A stretch of DNA of 64,000 bases. It comes from Roseiarcus sp963772555 (lineage in GTDB: Bacteria; Pseudomonadota; Alphaproteobacteria; Rhizobiales; Beijerinckiaceae). Shown here piece by piece: positions 24,455 through 33,829 of the stretch. The notes below the pieces were generated by a model, which had not been told where the DNA came from, did no database searches, and worked only from the letters and a program-made list of their open reading frames with translations. The stretch's first letter is position 1. Each line of letters begins with the position of its first letter. The position numbers and the translations under genes are program-made. Location: the NCBI GenBank assembly GCA_963772555.1, contig CAVYXQ010000023.1, positions 91,790 through 155,789 on the forward strand, in the 5' to 3' direction.

Positions 24455-27400
24455 TCATGCTGCGGCCGCGGCAGAAAGACCGAATTGCTGCTTCAGTTCG
24501 ACGACGTAGGCGCGCTGCGCGGCCGCGACGCCGGGCGGCGCCGCAGCGTGGTCCTCCAGCCAACGGTGGATGGCCGCCACCTCATCGACGTGGCTCTGCG
24601 CCCTCAGCGAATGGGTCACGGACCCAGCGTGGCGCCGGTGGATGTTGAGGGGGGCCGCGACGTAGGCGACCCGGGCGCCAGGAGCGGCCAGGGCCTCGAG
24701 ATAGAGGCGCCAGTCGCCGGCCATGCGGAAGCGCTGCAGATCGCCTTCGCAGACCTCCAGCGCCCGCGAGAGCGCGTCGCGCCGCCAGACGACCGAACTG
24801 ACATTCAGGATGACGTTCTTCACCGACAGGAATCGCCACAGGAAGCTCAGGCCGTCGAAGATCTCGTTGCGCCGCAGCGCGTCGGGCTCGAGCGTGGCGA
24901 AGTAAGGCTTGTAGCTGTCGTAGACAGGCTTGCCCTCTCCGTCGACCGATTGCGAGTCGCAGAAACCAAACCGGATTGCCGGATCCTGCTTCATCAGGGC
25001 GAGAATCTGCGTCAGGAATTGCGGATCCGCGCCGTCGTCGGCCTCGGCAAGCCAGATGAATTCGCCGCGCGCGGCTTCCACCGCGCGCGACCATTGCTTG
25101 AAAACGGAGCCGGACCTGGTCTCGTTGATGATGAGCGTGAGATCGCGACTGCGCTCCTGCGCTATCTCCTCGATCACCTCCACGCTTTCGTCTGTCGACG
25201 CATCGTCGAGCACAATCACTTCCTCGATCGGATGCGTTTGATCGAACACCGAGTTCAGCCGCTCCCGCAGATAGGCGGCGTAATTGTAATTCGGCACCGC
25301 CACCGTCACGGAGGGCAGTTCGGGCATGGCGCGAACGACGAGGTCGCGAACATAGTCGGCGAAGCAGAAGCGGTCCTCGATGAAGCGACGCATGCGCCTC
25401 ACGGCCACGGCGTCGTGCTCGCGGCGAACGAGCCGCATGAGCGACCGCGAGAAAAGAAGCGCGTCGCCGTACTTGACGACCACGCCGAGGTCCTCGTCCT
25501 CCAACAGATCCGGGATTCCACCCGAACCCTCGAACGCGACGACGGGAACGCCCAGGCTCAGCGCCTCCAGAGCCACCGACGGAAAGGGGTCCTCGCGCGA
25601 GGTCAGGGCGAAAGCGCTCGCCGCCGCGTAATAGCCTTCCACGTCGGCTGTGTAACCGGGCAAATGAAAGGTTCCTGTCTGCGCCGCCCCTTCCAGTTCC
25701 ACGGCGAGCCAACGCTTCAGCTCGGGGTCCATGGCGCCGATCCAGCAGAAATGGACCTTGGCCTCGTTTTGCTGGCACAGTCTCCAGATCTGCAGGAACA
25801 GATCGAATCCCTTGCGTATGTCGGCATAGCCGACCCCGAGAACGAGCGGCTCATCCTGGGCGATGCCGAGCTCCTTGCGCACTCGGGCCGCGGCGCGCGC
25901 ACTGGGCTGCAACATTTTGTACAGCCCCTGCGGCAAAATGATCGCGTCCCGCACCGGCGGCGAACCGAGGGCCTCGATCACCCGATCTTTGACGAAACGG
26001 GAGGGAAATACGACCGTATCGGCGTGCATCAGGCCCTCCCGCGCCGCGCCTTCGAGCGCCTTTTCGCGCAAGAGGCGCGGCAATTCATGAACGAGCAGGA
26101 CACTGCGGGCGCCGAGCGCGCGCAGCGTCAGCGCGAGCGGCGCCGCGGCGCATGTGTTGACCAGGGCCGCGGTAAAGCCGCCCGTGACAAGACCCGCGAG
26201 CAGTGCCTTCGGATTGGAAACCGTCCTCAGCACCGTCGCCGGCGCGATGGCCCGATAGCTCTCTTCGAGTTCGCCGCCGTCAAGGAGCACGAAGTGTATG
26301 TCGACGCCCAGCGCGCTTTTCAGCGTCTTGCCGATGTTGAGCAGCAATTGCTGCGCCCCGCCGGGAAAGGCGTCGTGACCGACGAGAAGCAGCCGAAACG
26401 ACCGTGCGACAGCGCCCGTGGCGGCGCGCCCCGTAGCGTTGAGGTAGGCGGCGCCATGGTGGACATCCGGCTCCAAATAGGCCCCTTCGCACCATTCGTT
26501 CCAAGCATTGATGCAAACGAAAGGCTCGCCGAAGAACGGACGCTTCGCCGCGCGGTCGACAAGTTCCGAAAGCCATCGCTCGTATTTTCGCGGCGTCGAA
26601 CCGTGGAGGCAGAGCCCGCCGCCCTCCCTTCGCGCGTCGTTGTCCCAGTTCGGGGTCGCAGTCTTGATCAGCGGAAATCTCGCGGCCGGCTCATTGAGAG
26701 AGCGCTCGACGACGTCGTCGTAGGCGAAAACATTGCCGCTGAAGGCCTCGTCGAAGAATTGAAGCCCTCCGTTCATTCGCTCCATGTCGCTGGTCAGCTT
26801 GTGCGGAGGGAATTCGATGGCGCCGTCCATGCCATAGACAGTGGGATCGGTGTCATTGAAGGCCTGGCTCATGATGAGGATTGGCTCCTCGCCATTTTCC
26901 GCGAAGATACGCCGCCAGGCGGCGAGGCGCTCTTTCGCCTTGAGGATCGCCGCGGGGCGATAGATCATCAACAGAGGCCGTCCCGACGCGCGGATGTAGC
27001 GCGGGTCGCGGAAATGGCGCAGGAAGTCGGCGCAGAGCGGGCGATCATCCTCGGCGCGATAATCCTGCTTGATGAGAACCTCGCTCTCCATGCCGTCCCA
27101 GCGGCGCGTCCAGTTCTCGTTCGCCCACATCAAAGCAAAGGGCATGTCGATGTCCGGTGCGGCGAGAAACGCTTCCAGTGGCTTCTCCAGCAAGCGATGA
27201 TTGTTAAAATTGTAGTAGTAGTAGACGAAACCATGGAGGCCGGAGGCCTTTGCCATCCCCACCTGCCTGCGCATGACGTTGAGATCGAGCAGATTGTAGA
27301 AGCCCAGGTCGCGCGGAATGCGCGGCTGGAAATGGTTCTCGAATCTCGGCAGGCCGCGCGCGATGTTGGTCCACTCGGTGAAGCCTTCGCCCCACCACCT

Positions 27401-28237
27401 GTCGTTTTCGGCGATCGGGTGGAACTGCGGGAGGTAATAGGCAAGGATCTTGGCCTTGCGCGCGGCAGCCGGGGGCAAGGGACGCAATTCCTCGTAGTCG
27501 TCGCCGGGCCTTGAGAACCTTTTGACCAGATTGGGAATCGTCTGATGCGAATCCGATGGCTTCGTCAGCACCCCGCTCCGGTCGGCGAGGGAGACATAGT
27601 GGAGCAATGGATTGCGGGAGTAGTCTCCGCCGAGATAGCGTCGAACGTAGAAGTTCGCATCGAAGTCGGGCGAGGGGTTACGGCCCTCGCTGAAGCCGTA
27701 GCTCATAAAGTGCTCTAGGGGATCAATGCCCGCGGACGCGATGTCGGGATAGGTTGACAAATAGTAGGCTGCATCGAAAAGCGGCGTCGGCGATGCGCCT
27801 GTCCTGCGAGCGTGGAGGTAGTGCAGCACGGCGCTGTCGCTTTCGTCGATCCGGTGGCGCTGGCGATACCACTCGATTTCGAATAGCGCATTGGGTCGCC
27901 GCCCTTCCCTTTCGCCCAGGAGCGCATAATGCAGGAGGGAGTTCACCCCCGCCTCGCGAACGTCGCTATAGGTCTCGAGATACCACCGCGTGTCGAAGGC
28001 GACGTTTGGCTTTCGGCCTTCTTTGTACCCGTGGAGGAAGAAGTGCTCGAACGGATCGACGTCGGAAGCCGCAACGACGGGATTGTCATCGAGATAATAT
28101 AGCTTGTCGAAGTAGCCGCGCGCTTCGAGAAAGCGGGCCTCGTCGGCGGGAGTCGACGCCAGCGAGGCCAGATCGCCGCCGGATAGGAGCGGGGTTTCGG
28201 CGGCGAATCGCCGTGCGATTTCTGCGTCAGCTGTCAT
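24455..28237 (-). CDS. multidomain glycosyltransferase: WbsX/GH99-like + GT4 + GT2
   Basis: 1260 residues from ATG 28237, overlapping the Sel1 gene stop by 4 bases. Residues about 45-225 hold repeated modules of 40-50 residues with the pattern FDxxYYLxxYPDI...GIDPLEHFxxYGxxEGRxP. Residues about 260-600 are a WbsX/GH99-like domain (KILAYYLPQFHPIAENDRWW, GFTEWTNIARG, NAWNEWCEGAYLEPD). Residues about 640-960 are GT4-like (SREDPFPSVALEALSLGVPV). Residues about 985-1250 are GT2 (TVAVPNYNYAAYLRERLNSV, IVLDDASTDES, WLAEADDGADP). Such proteins build polysaccharide or glycan chains. It is last in the secretion operon. The substrate is unknown. Confidence 0.88.
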   Translation of the reverse strand: MTADAEIARRFAAETPLLSGGDLASLASTPADEARFLEARGYFDKLYYLDDNPVVAASDVDPFEHFFLHGYKEGRKPNVAFDTRWYLETYSDVREAGVNSLLHYALLGEREGRRPNALFEIEWYRQRHRIDESDSAVLHYLHARRTGASPTPLFDAAYYLSTYPDIASAGIDPLEHFMSYGFSEGRNPSPDFDANFYVRRYLGGDYSRNPLLHYVSLADRSGVLTKPSDSHQTIPNLVKRFSRPGDDYEELRPLPPAAARKAKILAYYLPQFHPIAENDRWWGEGFTEWTNIARGLPRFENHFQPRIPRDLGFYNLLDLNVMRRQVGMAKASGLHGFVYYYYNFNNHRLLEKPLEAFLAAPDIDMPFALMWANENWTRRWDGMESEVLIKQDYRAEDDRPLCADFLRHFRDPRYIRASGRPLLMIYRPAAILKAKERLAAWRRIFAENGEEPILIMSQAFNDTDPTVYGMDGAIEFPPHKLTSDMERMNGGLQFFDEAFSGNVFAYDDVVERSLNEPAARFPLIKTATPNWDNDARREGGGLCLHGSTPRKYERWLSELVDRAAKRPFFGEPFVCINAWNEWCEGAYLEPDVHHGAAYLNATGRAATGAVARSFRLLLVGHDAFPGGAQQLLLNIGKTLKSALGVDIHFVLLDGGELEESYRAIAPATVLRTVSNPKALLAGLVTGGFTAALVNTCAAAPLALTLRALGARSVLLVHELPRLLREKALEGAAREGLMHADTVVFPSRFVKDRVIEALGSPPVRDAIILPQGLYKMLQPSARAAARVRKELGIAQDEPLVLGVGYADIRKGFDLFLQIWRLCQQNEAKVHFCWIGAMDPELKRWLAVELEGAAQTGTFHLPGYTADVEGYYAAASAFALTSREDPFPSVALEALSLGVPVVAFEGSGGIPDLLEDEDLGVVVKYGDALLFSRSLMRLVRREHDAVAVRRMRRFIEDRFCFADYVRDLVVRAMPELPSVTVAVPNYNYAAYLRERLNSVFDQTHPIEEVIVLDDASTDESVEVIEEIAQERSRDLTLIINETRSGSVFKQWSRAVEAARGEFIWLAEADDGADPQFLTQILALMKQDPAIRFGFCDSQSVDGEGKPVYDSYKPYFATLEPDALRRNEIFDGLSFLWRFLSVKNVILNVSSVVWRRDALSRALEVCEGDLQRFRMAGDWRLYLEALAAPGARVAYVAAPLNIHRRHAGSVTHSLRAQSHVDEVAAIHRWLEDHAAAPPGVAAAQRAYVVELKQQFGLSAAAAA

Positions 28238-30216
28238 GGATCCTCTGAACCAACGGTTTGGCGACAAGGCGAGGGCGCCGGGCCGAGCGGCGAAGCAGAC
28301 GGCGGGCTCATGCGCACGAGCTCCCGGACTTCCGCGGCGCCCGCTGCTCCCGATTTTCGGGCTCTTTCCATCCAGGCTGCGCCACCCTGCGGATCGGCCA
28401 CGACCCCGGCGCCGTCTCGCAGCATCACTCCCCAGTTGAACATCGCTTCGGGATGGCTGCTCTCTGCGGCGGCGGCATAGTGCTTCGCGCCCTCTTCGAG
28501 GTCGCGCTCGACGCCGTAACCCTGGCAATAGGCAACGCCGAGCTTGAAAGTCGCCTCGACGTGGCCCCCCGCCGCCGCGCGCTGCAGCCAGCCGACGGCG
28601 AAGTTCGCCGACTTGGCGACGCCCCAACCGTAGCGATGCAACTCGGCGAGCCAGTATTGAGCATCCAGATCGCCAAGGCTCGCCGCCTCCTGGAACCAGC
28701 GCGCGGCTTGCTCGTGATCCGCGGCGACCCCCGGGCGTCCAAGCTTCAGGCAGCCGAGCCGCGTCGCGGCGGCCGCATAGCCGGCCTCGGCAGCCTCCCG
28801 CAGCAGGCGCTCGCCCTCGCCCGGATCCGGGGGAAGGCCGTCGCCGCTGCAGTAGCGGCAGGCGAGCAGGGTCTTGGCTTCGAGATCCCCCAGATCGACC
28901 GCCAGCCGCAACCAGCGCAACGCGCCAGCCTCATCGCGGACCAACTCGCTGCTCGACAGGAGGCGCGCCAGCGCCACATGGCTCGCCGCTACGCCGCGAC
29001 CCGCCGCAGCAGTGAACCAGTGGACCGCCTTGCCGTCGTCTTTTGCGACGCCTTCCCCCTTGGCGTACAGGCAAGCTATGTTGTGCGCCGCCAGCGGCTC
29101 GCCCTTCTCCGCAGCCTTCAGGAACCAGAACGCGGCTTCCTGCAAATTGACCGCAACGCCTGCGCCGGTCGCGCTGAGCCGGCCGGCAATGAACTGAGAA
29201 TGGCGGTCGCCCATTTCGGCGGCGCGGCGATACCAGACGGAGGCCTCGCGCAGATCGGGTTCGGCATAAGCGCCGCGACTGTAGAACTCGGCGAGCGCGA
29301 CGATGGCGGGCAGATGACTGAGCCTCGCCGCCGCGCGCAATTGGCTTTCCGCGCGAACGAGATTGCGTGGCCGGCCCTCCCCGGAGAGCCGCATAAGCGC
29401 TGCGCGGTAGAGGGCGTGGGCGTCGCCCGCCTCAGCCGCTCGGTCGTAGAGCGCGCCGGCGGCGTCGAGGTCCTTTGGACGTCCCTGGCCGGACGCCAAT
29501 AATGTCGCCATCGCGAGCAGCGCGCGCGGATGGTTCTGGGCGGCGGCGAGTTCATACCAGTCGGCCGCAGCGGCGGCGTCTATTGGGCCGGCGAGACCCT
29601 GGAAGGCGATGTCTCCGAGCCGGAACTGGGCCTGCGCCACCCCCGCCTGTGCGGCCCGCGTCAGTCGCCGGCGCGCCTCCTCGGTGTCGCGCTCGCTGCC
29701 TCGGCCGTCCAGACGCAGCGAGCCCAGCGCGGCCTCGGCCTCCATCGAGCCTTGTTCCGCCGCCGCCTGCAGCCAGGCGATCGCCTCGCCTAAATCGGGT
29801 TCGACTTCAAACCCGTCCGGAAACAGGGCTTTGGCGTTCTCGGATGCCGTGCGCGCATCGCGCGCCTCCGCCGCCTCGCGCCAGCGCGCGACCGACCCGC
29901 CTCTCGCGCCGTTGATGAGGATCTGGGCGAGGCGATATTGGGCCTCAGGGTGACGGCGCTCCGCCGCCAGACGCAGCCAGCGCACGGCTTCCGGCAGGTT
30001 GCGCTGCACGCCCTGGCCCATGACGTAGAGCTGACCGATGCGGAAAGCCGCCTCTCCGAGTTCGCCCTCGCTGGCTGCGCGCCAGTGTCGGAACGCGCGG
30101 TAGTAGCGTCGCGCCTCGTAGGCGGCTGCGGCTCGGCGCTGGCTGCGGCTCGCCCCCGTTCCGGGTCGCAGAGCGTCGAAAGTCCGACGCAAACGGGCGG
30201 CGATCGAACGGGTCAT
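28234..30216 (-). CDS. Sel1-like repeat (TPR-family) protein
   Basis: 660 residues. After a basic start (MTRSIAARLRRTFDAL) nearly the whole chain is about 14 Sel1-like repeats of 36 residues, for example AEAGDAHALYRAALMRLSGE, AEKGEPLAAHNIACLYAKGE and ASLGDLDAQYWLAELHRYG. No signal peptide or membrane segment is seen. Sel1 proteins are alpha-solenoid scaffolds that bring partners together. ATG 30216 overlaps the HlyD stop and its own stop overlaps the next glycosyltransferase start, so it is locked into the type I secretion operon, an uncommon place for this family. Confidence 0.88.
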   Translation of the reverse strand: MTRSIAARLRRTFDALRPGTGASRSQRRAAAAYEARRYYRAFRHWRAASEGELGEAAFRIGQLYVMGQGVQRNLPEAVRWLRLAAERRHPEAQYRLAQILINGARGGSVARWREAAEARDARTASENAKALFPDGFEVEPDLGEAIAWLQAAAEQGSMEAEAALGSLRLDGRGSERDTEEARRRLTRAAQAGVAQAQFRLGDIAFQGLAGPIDAAAAADWYELAAAQNHPRALLAMATLLASGQGRPKDLDAAGALYDRAAEAGDAHALYRAALMRLSGEGRPRNLVRAESQLRAAARLSHLPAIVALAEFYSRGAYAEPDLREASVWYRRAAEMGDRHSQFIAGRLSATGAGVAVNLQEAAFWFLKAAEKGEPLAAHNIACLYAKGEGVAKDDGKAVHWFTAAAGRGVAASHVALARLLSSSELVRDEAGALRWLRLAVDLGDLEAKTLLACRYCSGDGLPPDPGEGERLLREAAEAGYAAAATRLGCLKLGRPGVAADHEQAARWFQEAASLGDLDAQYWLAELHRYGWGVAKSANFAVGWLQRAAAGGHVEATFKLGVAYCQGYGVERDLEEGAKHYAAAAESSHPEAMFNWGVMLRDGAGVVADPQGGAAWMERARKSGAAGAAEVRELVRMSPPSASPLGPAPSPCRQTVGSEDP

Positions 30217-31607
30217 GGCTCGCGCATCGCTTCGCCGACGCCGCTGACGAGACCGCCGAGGAGATAGAAGGCGAGCGAACGGGCGCCCACCTTGATGTCC
30301 GCCGACAGCCGCATGCCTGGAATCAGGCGGAAAGCGCTGGGAACGTCGACGAACCTGATCGCCGTGATCGCGATACGGGCGCGATAGTAGGCTGGCGTCG
30401 GCGCGCCATTTTCGTCGGTGGTGAAGGCGTCCTCGCTGATCCACCGCACCCGTCCTTCGGCGACTCCATGTTCGGTGAAATTGAATGCGTCGACCTTCAG
30501 CGTCGCAGGATCGCCGGGGCGCACGAAGCCTATGTCGCGGCTGGCGATCTCGACTTCCGCCTCGAGGGGCGCGCTCATCGGCGCCAGCACCATCAGCGTG
30601 TCGCCCTCCTTGAGAACCGACCCGACAGACAGTTTCGACAATGTGAGGACCATCGAGCGTTGTGGCGCCGTCAGGCGCACCAGATCCTTGTGCTTCTCCG
30701 CCTTTTCCAGCAGGCTCGTGGCGTTGTCGCGCGCGTTGCGGGCCGTTACGAGTTCCAGGCTCACGGCGGAGCGCCACTGCTCCTCGAAAGCCATGCGGTC
30801 GGCCTTCAGCGACGCCATCAGATGTTCGGCCTCGATCAGGCTGTTGTGCCCGAACTCCATCGTGCGCAACGATTCAAGCTTGGCGTCGGTCGAAAGGAGC
30901 ACGTTGAGCAGCGACCCCGCTCCGCGCTGCAGCAGCGTGTCGTGCATCGTCTGCACCTGATCGGCGATCCGCAGACGCTCGCGGTAGCGCTGCTCGTCGT
31001 TCTGGAACTTGTCGATGGTCGCCTGCGTCTGCGCGATCTTCTCGTCGTAGCTCGCCATTTGCGCCTGGTATTGCGCCGCGCGCTGGCGGAACATGCCAAG
31101 CTGAAGCGTCTGGTAGTCGCGCGCCTCCTCGTCCGCGGACTTGTCAAAGTGAGGCTCGGTGTGCCTGAGTTCAGCTTCGGCACGAGCGATCTGCGCATCG
31201 AGACTCTTGATCTGCTCGCCCAACTGACTGACGTCGGCGGCGGCGAACGTCGGGTCGAGCGTCGCCAGCAGTTGCCCCGCCTCCACAACCTGGCCCTCGC
31301 GCACGTCGATGGTCTTGACGATCGAGGGGTCGAGCGCCTGAAACACGGTTGGAGATTCGACGGAGACGATCTTCCCGGCGGAGCTGGAGACCACGCGATC
31401 GACACGCGCCACGCCGAGCCCCAGCGCCGCCACCAGGAGGAATGCGGCGAGCGTAAGCACCGTGGCGCGCGTCGCCAGCGGTTCGCCAGAGTCGCGGATG
31501 TCGCCGATCTCCGATTCGAAGCGGCGGAGCGTGCGGGCGGCGTCCGCATCAGGAGACAACGGATCCTCCGCGGATCGGCGCAGGCGCGGCGGAGGCGGCC
31601 ACGACAT
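30213..31607 (-). CDS. HlyD family type I secretion periplasmic adaptor
   Basis: About 464 residues. A short cytoplasmic N-terminus is followed by one membrane helix (TVLTLAAFLLVAALGLGVA), a lipoyl half (VREGQVVEAGQLLATLDPT), a long coiled coil (about 110-290), the second lipoyl half and a C-terminal domain (LIPGMRLSADIKVGARSLA). It links the inner-membrane ABC exporter to an outer-membrane TolC protein, which is not in the window. The start is unsure: ATG 31607 overlaps the exporter gene by 59 bases and has no ribosome site, while TTG 31559 has GGAGG five bases upstream and only an 11-base overlap. Confidence 0.88.
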   Translation of the reverse strand: MSWPPPPRLRRSAEDPLSPDADAARTLRRFESEIGDIRDSGEPLATRATVLTLAAFLLVAALGLGVARVDRVVSSSAGKIVSVESPTVFQALDPSIVKTIDVREGQVVEAGQLLATLDPTFAAADVSQLGEQIKSLDAQIARAEAELRHTEPHFDKSADEEARDYQTLQLGMFRQRAAQYQAQMASYDEKIAQTQATIDKFQNDEQRYRERLRIADQVQTMHDTLLQRGAGSLLNVLLSTDAKLESLRTMEFGHNSLIEAEHLMASLKADRMAFEEQWRSAVSLELVTARNARDNATSLLEKAEKHKDLVRLTAPQRSMVLTLSKLSVGSVLKEGDTLMVLAPMSAPLEAEVEIASRDIGFVRPGDPATLKVDAFNFTEHGVAEGRVRWISEDAFTTDENGAPTPAYYRARIAITAIRFVDVPSAFRLIPGMRLSADIKVGARSLAFYLLGGLVSGVGEAMREP

Positions 31608-33829
31608 GCCGGTTCTGTTGACGCCAAAGCCCGTTGTAGATGTCACAGGTCTTCAGGAGCTCGGCGTGGGCGCCCACCGCGTCGAGGCGCCCGCGTTCGA
31701 GCACCAGTATCGAGTCGGCGTTCACAAGCGACGACAGGCGGTGTGAGATGATGATGACCGTGCGTCCGACAGCGATGCGCTTGATGTTGTCGTTGACGAC
31801 GGCCTCGCTTTCGGGGTCCAGCGCGCTGGTGGCCTCGTCCAGGATCAAAAGCCTGGGGTCGAGAATGAGTGCGCGGGCAATTGCGATCCTTTGCCGTTGG
31901 CCGCCCGAGAGATTAGGCGATCCCTCGTAGATGTAGGTCTCGTAGCCCCCCGGCAGCCGCTCGATGAATTCCTCCGCGCCGGCGAGGCGCGCTGCGCGCG
32001 TCACCTCGTCGAAGGAGGCGTGCGGCCTGGCGGCGGTGATGTTGTCGCGAATTGTGCCGCTGAACAGGAAATTCTCCTGCAGCACGACGCCGAGGCTGCG
32101 ACGAAGATGACCGACGTCATAGGCGCGTACGTCGACTCCGTCGATCTTGATGAGCCCTTCGTAGTCGGAATGCAGACGCTGCAGCAGGCGCGTGACCGTC
32201 GTCTTGCCCGAACCGCTGCGGCCGACGACGCCGAAAGTCTTGCCGACCGGAATCTCGAAAGAAATTCGATCCAGGGCCGGGCTCATTGCGCCCTTGTAGG
32301 TGAAGCGGACGTTAATGAATTCGACGTGGCCTATCAGCTGCGCCCGCACGCCGCGCGCCGAGCCGGCGTCCTCTTTGGGCTGGTTGACGAGACGCGACAC
32401 GATCGCCACGGCGGCGCGAGCCTCGTCATACTGGTTGATGAGCTGCGCCATTTGCATCAGCGGGCCGGACACCCGCTGCGTAAGCATGAGAAACGCAAAC
32501 AGAGCCCCGACGTAAACGGGATCCTTGGTGGTGATGGCGAAATAGACGCCGATCGCATAGCTTCCGTTCACCGCCAGACGCTCGAGCGGGCGCACGCCCG
32601 CCTGAACGAGCGCGGCAATGAAGCCTTCTTCCAGCTTCAGCTTGGCGAGCCGGGCAACGATAATGTCCCACTGATGGCGCTGTCGGCTCTCCAGAGCCAA
32701 CGACTTCACCGTGCGCATGCCTTGCAGGGTCTGGAACAGAAAGGCGCCTCGCTCGCCCTCGACCCGCTTCACGGCGCCGGACTTTCTGCGGTAGACCGGC
32801 AGCATCGCGATGAGCCAGAGCACGATCAGAGCGCACACCGCCACAACCAGCGCGGTCAACATCGGGCTGAAGAAAAACATGACGGGCAGGAAGACGCAGA
32901 GCGTCAGCGAATCCAGCACCGTGCCGAACAGTTGCCCTGTCAGGAAGGTGCGCACCTTCCAGATCTCGTTCATGTCGCGGCCGATCAAGCCGACCTGGGT
33001 GCGCTCGAAGTAATCGATCGGCAGCTTGAGTACCCGGTCGAACACGTATTCCGACAGCTTGGCGTCGACGCGCGCGGTGATAAACAGCACGAGAAACGAG
33101 CGGAGATAAGCGAAGATCGTTTCGAACACCGTTATGACCGCCATTCCGGCGCAAAGCACAACAAAGGTGTTCATGCTGCCGTAATAGATCACCTTGTCCG
33201 AGAGCAGCCGCCAGAACATGATCGGCGCGAGCGCGAAAGCGCTCAGCACCAGAGCCGAGATCGCAAGGTCGCGCACCGCCCGCCTCTCGCGAAAGATCAA
33301 GGCGAGGATCAAGCGCAAGCTGAACGGCTGCTCCTCGTCGGTGAAATCGTGGCGCGGCCGCAGCAGCAGAACCTCTCCGGTCCAGGCCTGTTCGAAACGC
33401 GCGCGGTCGAGGAGAAGTTCGGCGCCTTCGCCGGCGCACGGATCCAGGAGCGTCGCCGTCGGCTGTTCGGCCTGGACCCCAATCGAGGTCAGGACCATAT
33501 ATGCGCCGCTCTTGAGGCGCACGATCGCTGGAAGCGCGCGGCGAGCATTGCTCAGCGAGCGCCAGTCGAACTCGGATCGCGCTCGCTCTCATCCCGGCGC
33601 GTGTCGCGCAGCCCGCCAGCGCCTGGACGGAAGGCTCCTCGTCAGCCAATCGCATGTCGCGCGCGAGGTCCGAGGCCGGGACTGGGACGCCGTGACGGAC
33701 GCCCACGAGGACCAGGCATTCGAGGGCGGTCGAGAGGCGACCCGGTTCGCAGCTCATATTTTGGGAAGAGGAAGAGGCCGCGTCGGCGTCGCGCGGCGCC
33801 GGCGGGCTCTTGGCTGCGAGAGCCGTCAT
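31549..33829 (-). pseudogene. type I secretion ABC transporter (HlyB-like), frameshifted
   Basis: Two frames together give a full HlyB-like exporter of about 759 residues. ATG 33829 overlaps the GT4 stop by 4 bases. The first 85-90 residues (to AGMRASAIR) are in one frame; from WRSLSNARRALPAIV onward another frame is used, so one extra base lies within about 33560-33592. Domains: C39-like N-terminal domain, six-helix membrane domain (about 165-440) and ATPase domain with Walker A GRSGSGKTT, signature LSGGQRQRIA, Walker B LLILDEATSALD and H-loop ISHRLSS. In the C39-like domain the catalytic Cys position appears to be Thr (LSTALECL), so it does not cleave a leader and would instead bind RTX cargo. 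Confidence 0.85.

Noticed and set aside
24485..27514. 1009-codon plus-strand open frame opposite the large glycosyltransferase
   Set aside because: Arg/Gly/Asp/His-rich antisense pattern of a GC-rich gene; no domain, and the minus-strand frame has clear GT domains.
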